From Podospora pseudocomata (Eukaryota > Ascomycota > Sordariomycetes > Sordariales > Podosporaceae), in contig NC_085891.1 of assembly GCF_035222375.1 (NCBI RefSeq), forward strand, positions 2,728,001 through 2,792,000: a DNA stretch of 64,000 nucleotides, given 5' to 3'. This document shows, piece after piece, positions 57,558 to 64,000 of the stretch. Under the pieces are notes generated by a model, which was given only the letters and a program-made list of their open reading frames with translations, did not search any database and had not been told where the DNA came from. Numbering within the stretch: position 1 is the stretch's first letter; each line of letters starts with the position of its first letter. Made by a program: the position numbers and the translations under genes.

Positions 57558-60500
57558 TTACAAACTCTTCTTTATTTTGCGTTTTCAAAAGGATGGGTGT
57601 GTCGGAGTTTAGCATGATGAAACGGGACAAGTATAGATGTGTTTATCCATGGGCGTGTTTTGCGTGCTTACTGGTTAACTTTGATATGTATAGAATGTAT
57701 GGACGGACATATATGACTGGCCACTTTTGTTTCTTCCGTAATCCGGCTCTTATGCTCGTTGATTTAAGACTTCCGTCGGCACTCATTTTCAGACTTTCAA
57801 ATTCAACTGCTAATGAATAGATTTGCCAGCTTGGGTACACATCGGTCTCCGACCCATCGTCCTCTCCATTTACTTTTAGTTACCCTTTCCAATCACGGGA
57901 TACAAGTTACCGTTCCTCCACACCGCAGCTCCATTAGCTGCTTGTCACGATTATTTTCCTTATCTGCCCTTGCTAATAGGATCTACTAGCCATAGGCTAT
58001 CCATCCTCTGCACCTAGTTCCCGCCAAAGTCCGGCAACCGCGTGCAACAACCTCAAACCCAGGGACATGTCTCGTCAAACCGGCCAACGGGAACAGAAGG
58101 CACGTTTCGCCTGCCTCATCAAACCGTCCCTTTAAGTCGGAACCGAGAAACAAGGGGCCCAAGACAGCTTGATTCCACTTGCTTCCGTTTATCTTTCGTG
58201 TCTTCGTCACCCGAGACACCTGCGAGACAATAGACAACCTGCTCAATGTTAAACCTTCCAAGGCAGTTTTCAAAAGCCCGGTCAGACCTAGGGGGTATTC
58301 ATCCTTTGATCGATATTCTCTCGAGGTGGAGAGGCATATGATTCATTCCTAGTTGTCAAGTCCCATAACCCCACGTAGAGAGGAACGGCTCACAAGTCCA
58401 ACTTTGACACCAGCTTTGACACAAGCACAAAGCAACCCTCCCAGCCGGCATTGCCGTACTTGCTGAACTCCGTGTTGGAGTCGGGTACTCGCCTCGATTA
58501 CGCGCAAGCTCGTTGCCACAGCATGGAAACAAGAATAGTTGCCTATCATCAGTGAGAGGACAGTTTGACGATGGATAGAGTTGAGGCGAGCAGTTTACAC
58601 AACGCAAGAGAAAAAAGAACTCATCATTCCACATCTTTATGAGAATTGCCAGGCAACCTGCCAGCTGCAGCATTGTCTATGACAAGAGACCAATTGCTAA
58701 TTTGTCTACAAGATTGAGGGTAGGTGATCCAGCTCCATTGCACCAACCCCACTAAGTCTAGACCACCCAATTCTAATTACCTCTAGACTGATAAAGTCCA
58801 AGGTAGACTCATCAGCATCTCCCGACCTAGCTGGCCAACATGTATTTAATAGATATTTGAGAGTCTGCTTGGAAGATCAAAAAGAAGAACTCATCATCCA
58901 CAGGCGCCAACCAAGCAAGCAGGCAATCCTTTCCCCCCCCCCAAGTGACCAAACCCACTTCATTGCACGATGGCTCACCCAGAAACAAAGTCTGGGGGCC
59001 CTGTTATTTTCTTTCTCAGTCATCTAGCTCAACTGGGTTGATCAAGTCCAGAGCTATTGCTGATGATTTGATGATACATGGTGTTATCCTCGGCCATAAG
59101 TAGCTGACCAGGTAACTACATGATGCTTTTTTTTAATGAGAGGACTCGAACCTGTGATGTTTTGACATCTGTGGTGGTGGCTGAGGGGGGACAGAGCCAC
59201 CTACCGCTGAGCTAATGTGGTAGAGCTCTTGGATTTGTTGGGGAGGACGAGGAAGTTGCTGGCTACGAGGGGAAAGTTATGGGAGTAGCTGCTTCCTCTT
59301 TGGATGGGGTGGAGATGGTTGGTGGAGGGGCGGGGGGTTGTGGTGAGGAAGGAGCGAGTGATAAGCTCTCGCCTCGAGAAGCTAACGTCGGTCAAGCGGT
59401 TGGCGTCGCTGGTGTCCTTATGCTCGCGCAACAGGATAGTCTTTAGTGTACCGGGACCGCCTGTCATTGTCGTTTCTCTTACAGCTGTAAGCTTATCACT
59501 TTAAATTTCATGCGAGATCGACAATCAGTCTACCAACTGGTCATTTGAGCCATCGTCTCTTTCTAACGGATAGCAACGAGGTTCATATTAGCAGGTGTAA
59601 CTTCATCAATGGCACAGTCGCCGCAATCCGGGTCAACGACATATGTCTGCAGCCCACGTACACAAATAGCCAGCTTGCTCGAGAAAAGGGGCAATCTATG
59701 CAGCGGCAGATATTCAGGGGCTCATGTTGAACAACTAGATGACCGACACCGCTGGATTACAAGATGTCAATCCTCTCCTTGGCCAGCTGACATCATGTGC
59801 GGTGCGCCATGTGCCCTATGTCCAACAACGAACAACGAGGCCACAAATACACGGCGCAATGGGCGACATATGCTCCATGTGGTCACCGCTTCCACCGCAC
59901 CAAACCAGCTATGCAGTGACAGTATCCCCGACTCGACGACCCAGTGAATATCCAATATTTAGAGGAGACTTAGCGCACAACTGTCATCCCGCAGTCATGA
60001 GTTCAGATGGCAGGAGGCAGCAGGCAACGTCTTACCTTACCCAACATGAAGGCGTCAACCACCAAACCCTTCAACCCAGACATGTTTCGGCTAATAGTTG
60101 TACAAGACAGACCTTGTGAACAGCACATCATTCTAACCGCTCAGCTCTGACAGATGCGGTCCAGGCCAGGGCCTCCAACAACCAGACCACGTTGAACCAA
60201 GACATACTTGCAAAGACTCACCTTAATCTTCTTCTTGACCTACCTTACCCACGATAGCTCAAACAGCCCGCGCCGCAGCGTCCTTCTTCACCGTTTCTCA
60301 CTCATGCATACCGCCAACCCAGTCCATCCACACATGCAGCTCCCAATATCTGCGTAACATACCTACCTACCTTAGCCCTTTTCCCCGCCCCCAAACCCGC
60401 CCCCATGATCAGCTCAGGGTCCATGATCATCCCCATCACAGCAGCTCTCCACAGGTCAAACAATCTACATCTATTCCGTGTCTCCCGAGTTCTCCGGCCC

Positions 60501-61915
60501 CGATTTCGGCAATATCCCCCATGCTCCGGTCCAGGTTGTGATTCCTAGTATCCAGCCGGGGAGACGGAGGCAATCATTCTCTCCCACTCCTCATCCATCC
60601 CGTCCATCCCCTCCAGATCTTCCCCCTCCTTTTGAAGGTGTGTATGCTGTGCGCCCATCCTTTTTATCCTTCCTCCGAGGTGGCGTTGCGAAGGGTATGA
60701 AAAAATTCCAGCGAAGACCTAAGCGGTGAGAAACAACCAACCTCGAGCTCAACCGCGCAAACAAGGTGATATGAGATAAAGAAAAAAAATCTTCAAACAC
60801 CGTACATACATGTGTATGCCCATAATCATGCCTCTGAGTTGATGTTACTTACTGATACACAATCCTTCATGCAAGCACTTTAACCCACAGCCCCTCCTGG
60901 TGAGGAGGAAGGCAGGCAAAAAGAAAAACAAAAAATAAAAAAACAAAGGGATCTTACCTCACCCCTCCATGAAAACCAGCCCCCAAAAAAGGCAAGATTC
61001 TCGTCGGTGTTAATGTACAGAGGGATTCGAAGGAAAAAAGACCAAGGGAGATATCATGTAGTGTAACCCCCCGGCTACGGTAAGAACCAACTGCAAGCCC
61101 ATGGCGAGGACTTCTTTCTCTTCAGCACCGGCAGGCAGGGTAAGGTAGGATAGGATGTTCTCAGACCGCTATTTGATCTGTTCTCCCACCACATATCGAT
61201 ACCCTCAAAAAGAACAAGTGAGGGGTCAAACGATCCCTCCCTTCGTTCGCGAAAGGAAACGAAACATGAAGCTACTGCGCTACAACCTCACAAATAGATA
61301 GTCCCCTCGGGGAAAGACATTCTCTGCAGTAGTCAAGGTAGGTAAGGTACCTTCTGGTGCAAAACCTCCGGCCGTCTTGCTGGTCCCTAGCTACTTACCA
61401 GGACCAAAAAATCCCATGTTATGTGCTGCCTGTGTGTGCATTTACCCCTCATTTTCTTGTCGAAGCGCCGCCGGCATATAACCACATGGAAAAAGATTTG
61501 CAACCAAGAGGAGCGGTGAAGGGAAGACAAGAGGTGGGTAGGTAGGAATTGGCGTATCATTTCTTTGCCAATCCCATTTACCCCGCGCGGGCGCATGCGC
61601 GTCTAATGTGCCGTTTTCTTCCTTGAGGAGCTAACAAAGCACATACCTGATGGACACAGGATGGAAGCGAGAATGTCTGACCTCGTGGTGGTGGTGGTAG
61701 TGGTGGTGTTGAATATCTGATTCCCTTGTGGTCCGTGTGTCAGGATGGAAGCGAACCACACACACCATTCCCCCCTTCACCGTCCCATTCGGCTCTCCGT
61801 GTGGGGGTTTCTGACCCAACTTTGGTTCCCTTCAACATTCGCTTACACTGTGAAAAAGTACACATTTTCTGGGGGATGTGTCAAATTTGGTCATCCTGAC
61901 CCACTGTTAGCAAAA
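57558..61915. other. Gene-poor region
   Basis: No gene supported over about 4.3 kb, apart from a tRNA-like element. Scattered TACCTTACC/GGTAAGGTA-type words occur, common in sordariomycete intergenic DNA. An open stretch ending at 60729 (about 100 residues, basic end GMKKFQRRPKR) has no ATG and could be a last exon, but I found no partner exon. Confidence 0.5.
59136..59221 (-). pseudogene. tRNA-like element with A and B boxes
   Basis: On the minus strand TTAGCTCAGCGGTAGGTGG matches a tRNA A box/D-arm and ACAGGTTCGAGTCC a B box/T-arm. Between them are GGTGGCT...AGCCACC and GATGT-CAAA-ACATC, like an anticodon stem with an oversized loop (contains CCCCCC) and a long class-II variable arm. The flanks (ACCACAT and CATTAAA) do not pair, so no acceptor stem forms. 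A T-stretch follows about 4 nt beyond. Read as a tRNA relic or the head of a SINE, not a working tRNA. Confidence 0.6.
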
Positions 61916-62029
61916 TTATCACCTTGGCAGTAAGACCTGAGCTACTAGGTCTAGCTTCACAATACCACCTAGGAACTCTCCTTTACATAATACTAGAATT
62001 GACACAATTAATTACCTTATACTATATTT
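61916..62029. repeat. Diverged 114-bp repeat, copy 1 (RIP-like)
   Basis: Aligns without gaps to 62885-62998; shared landmarks include TTATCAC, GTA-GAC-T, CTACT, AGGAA-TCTCCT and AATTGAC. Most differences are C/T or G/A changes, as expected from RIP. It lies at the left edge of an AT-rich island. Confidence 0.75.
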
Positions 62030-62117
62030 GATAATTTATAGTTAAATTATTACTATAATGTAGTTTTTTTAACGCAATTATAACTATATTATTATTGTTA
62101 TAAAATTATTTATTAAG
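62030..62117. other. AT-rich tract left of the LTR-like insertion
   Basis: Almost all A and T with many TpA steps, the composition left by repeated C-to-T mutation. No coding signal. Confidence 0.7.
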
Positions 62118-62690
62118 TGTGACAGCGTCACCATATATATACCACTAGAGCGAGCCAAGCCTGCAAGCTTGGCTCACTTGTAGCTTTTGATAGCAATCTG
62201 TTACAACCTGCACCAGGAATGGATACAGACTGCAAGGCAGTACGCCAGAGGTGAATATGACAGGATGATCGAAGGTTGTGACAAGCGTCTCAGACACGGG
62301 TTCACTGTCAACAACAGGTTGTTCTAACAAAGAGCTACTGAGAGTAGATTGTAGACAAATGAACTTGAATTGCTTGCATGAGGAATCAGATTCCTCGACA
62401 CGGGGAGCGCCCGGCGCTCCCCCCTATTTATGTGAAGCTATCTACATATGTTTCTGAGGTATCCTTGTACCTTGCTCAGTGTGCTTGTATTGCTTGCTTT
62501 TGGTCGCGGCCAACAGACCATGGCCACCGCTAATAGACCATGGCCACCGCTAACAGACCATGGACTCCTTGCTAGTAAGACTCCTTTCTTTCTGACAGGT
62601 ACCACCCAGTGGTTCCTGTACAGGGGTATTACGCTTGGGGCGTAACACAATCACAGTAGGTATAGTGCAGTGGTCCGGCCTGCCGTGACA
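62118..62690 (-). mobile_element. Solo-LTR-like insertion (573 bp)
   Basis: A sharply bounded block of normal base composition inside AT-rich DNA. It starts TGTGACAG and ends CCGTGACA (TGT...ACA ends, as in LTRs). It has no ORF of note. It contains a 21-bp perfect hairpin (62402-62422, GGGGAGCGCC/GGCGCTCCCC) and a 20-bp tandem repeat (62515-62563). On the minus strand CATAAATAGGGG just before the hairpin resembles a TATA box, favouring that orientation. I see no internal retrotransposon region, no primer-binding site beside it, and no clear target-site duplication, so the solo-LTR call is inference. Confidence 0.55.
62515..62563 (+). repeat. 20-bp tandem repeat inside the LTR-like block
   Basis: Two full units AGACCATGGCCACCGCTAAY plus a 9-base third unit. 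Confidence 0.9.
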
Positions 62691-62884
62691 ATAATAATAA
62701 AAACATTAGGAAAGTAATAAAGATTATTGAATAAAAATTATAGAAATATTATGAGAATAATAGACTTTATAGAATATTAAAACTACCACGAGATTTGAAT
62801 TAAAAATAAAATATTTAGAAGTTCTAGATAAAGCGTTAGTTAAGGGTATATTAAATTGATTATTTTAATCTACTATTAATAAGA
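62691..62884. other. AT-rich tract right of the LTR-like insertion
   Basis: Very AT-rich, TpA-rich, many short ATAAT and ATTA words; no coding signal. Fits a RIP-mutated repeat. Confidence 0.7.
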
Positions 62885-62998
62885 TTATCACTTAAATAGT
62901 AGGACTTAAACTACTATATCCGGCTTTGACCTACTCCCCAGGAATTCTCCTCGTATAACATCAGAATTAACGTAATTGACTACGTTATACCCTGTTTA
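62885..62998. repeat. Diverged 114-bp repeat, copy 2 (RIP-like)
   Basis: Direct-orientation partner of 61916-62029; the two flank the LTR-like block. They may be remnants of an older transposon's own repeats. Confidence 0.75.
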
Positions 62999-64000
62999 AC
63001 AGGATGCAGCGTAGAGGTGTGGCGTCAATACACTACCTAGGCTTTCCCAATCGGGATACACCGAGCCCTCTCACCTTGGCTCACCCCCCCGTCCCCAAAT
63101 AGTGTACCAGGGTTATATCAAGGCTTCTTATACCCTTGAAACGAAACGCACACATTCCCATTCCCAACCGCCATAGGCGACTGCCCCTCCCTCTACCCTC
63201 GTGATACCAAAAACCCCGCGCTTTCTCTCAGGTGTCATGATCCCCTTCAGATGGTGTGGTGGTAAAATGCCCATCCATGATCGGAACAAACGGCAGTCTA
63301 CACCGGGATATGTCGAACCGCATCACCTGGCTTCAAAACATCAGATGTTCTCTACGTCATTATCGAGATGTTGAACAAGGTCAACTGCTGTTTGTAGGGC
63401 ATCATTTTTTCTTTCCTCAACGGTCGAAGCCGTCGGGACGCGATAGGATAGGGCGGGGTAATGCACAAAACTCCACATAGACACAACTCCCACTTTCCAC
63501 CCGCCCATGTCGCATTGTTCATGACGGGAAGCAGGATGTTAAATGGTGGGTGGTGTGGAGTTGGTGGTAAGGTAAGTGGGAGAAGAAGTGAAATGAATGG
63601 CACAGCATGAGACCTGCAAGGCTTCAAAACGATGGTTGTGGGTTGGGTGGATGGATGCATGGATGGATGATGGGTGGGTGCATTCTTGGCATCTCTTTTG
63701 CAAGAAATTCATCGACTGGTTTAGAAGAGAGGGGCTGGGAAAAGAGGAGGATGGAAAATGAGTCGATCAAGATGATCTTGCGAGACTCCTGCATGGGATA
63801 GCAACGATCTTTGGCGCTGATGGGCATATCCAGCTGAGCTTTGGTGTCTTGAGCCGAAGATGTTCTCTTTGATTTCTCCGTTGGGTTATCGAGAGATAAT
63901 ATCTGTCTTGGGTCTATGACACCTCTGGACTCGATCTGCATCCCAGAAACAGACATCTTGGATAGTGGTGATGTTGGTCTCTGAATGAGGGGCTTGCTAC
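62999..64000. other. Right end of window, no gene seen
   Basis: Base composition returns to normal after about 63.0 kb. Short open frames (for example 63624-63956 on the minus strand) have no recognised domain. A gene entering from the right cannot be excluded. Confidence 0.45.

Noticed and set aside
59201-59467. 88-codon minus-strand ORF with a P-loop-like GGPGTLKT
   Set aside because: The motif lacks the Walker A glycine before Lys-Thr, nothing else fits an NTPase, and the ORF runs into the tRNA-like element.
60426-60729. Open stretch ending in a basic tail
   Set aside because: No ATG in frame, no recognisable domain and no convincing partner exon; kept only as a remark.
61916-61970. Possible tRNA on the minus strand (TAGTAGCTCAGGT A-box-like)
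   Set aside because: No B box, no acceptor or T-arm pairing; part of the 114-bp diverged repeat.

Overview
The window looks like nuclear DNA of a filamentous ascomycete, most likely a sordariomycete in or near the Sordariales (Podospora, Chaetomium and Neurospora relatives). Spliceosomal introns are short (about 52-110 nt) with GTRNGT-type donors and CTAAC/CTGAC branch sites. A single 5S rRNA gene lies among protein genes with the Neurospora-like ACATACGACC start. There is a HET-domain remnant, an AT-rich island with transition-biased repeats that fits repeat-induced point mutation (RIP), and typical fungal proteins (Bni4, Rix1, Ypp1, Dus1, Pdx1, Cbp3). The genus is inference.

Layout. 0.75-3.55 kb: ING/PHD chromatin protein. 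3.55-6.07 kb: gene-poor, with one copy of a structured dispersed repeat and a 15-bp minisatellite. 6.07-6.86 kb: secreted CE5 esterase. 6.9-12.5 kb: long non-coding stretch ending in the leader of a BNI4 homologue (12.47-15.16 kb). 17.3-19.0 kb: tRNA dihydrouridine synthase. 19.07-21.33 kb: small accessory island with a broken HET gene, the second repeat copy and a 5S rRNA gene. 21.6-22.7 kb: GH16 glycosidase with a GPI-like tail. 24-34.6 kb: WW protein, RIX1, YPP1 and a CoA-transferase III gene with an apparent frameshift. 38.4-44 kb: Zn2Cys6 regulator convergent with an intradiol dioxygenase. 47.1-49.9 kb: OPT peptide transporter. 50.5-57.6 kb: dense block with mitochondrial 3-oxoacyl-ACP synthase, tRNA-Val, Cbp3-type chaperone, DHFR, a mitochondrial membrane protein and PDX1. 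57.6-64 kb: no convincing gene; it holds a tRNA-like element, an AT-rich RIP-like island and a solo-LTR-like insertion.

How the genes relate. Most are housekeeping genes without operon logic. Two neighbourhoods stand out. In the 50.5-57.6 kb block at least four of five proteins are mitochondrial, and the type II fatty-acid synthase makes the lipoate precursor needed by the PDX1/PDH complex. The convergent Zn2Cys6 factor and ring-cleaving dioxygenase, with a CoA-transferase nearby, could be a small catabolic neighbourhood (inference). Many exons also drift from C-rich to G-rich along the coding strand. All gene models are read from sequence only; splice sites were placed by eye using frame continuity and motif conservation.
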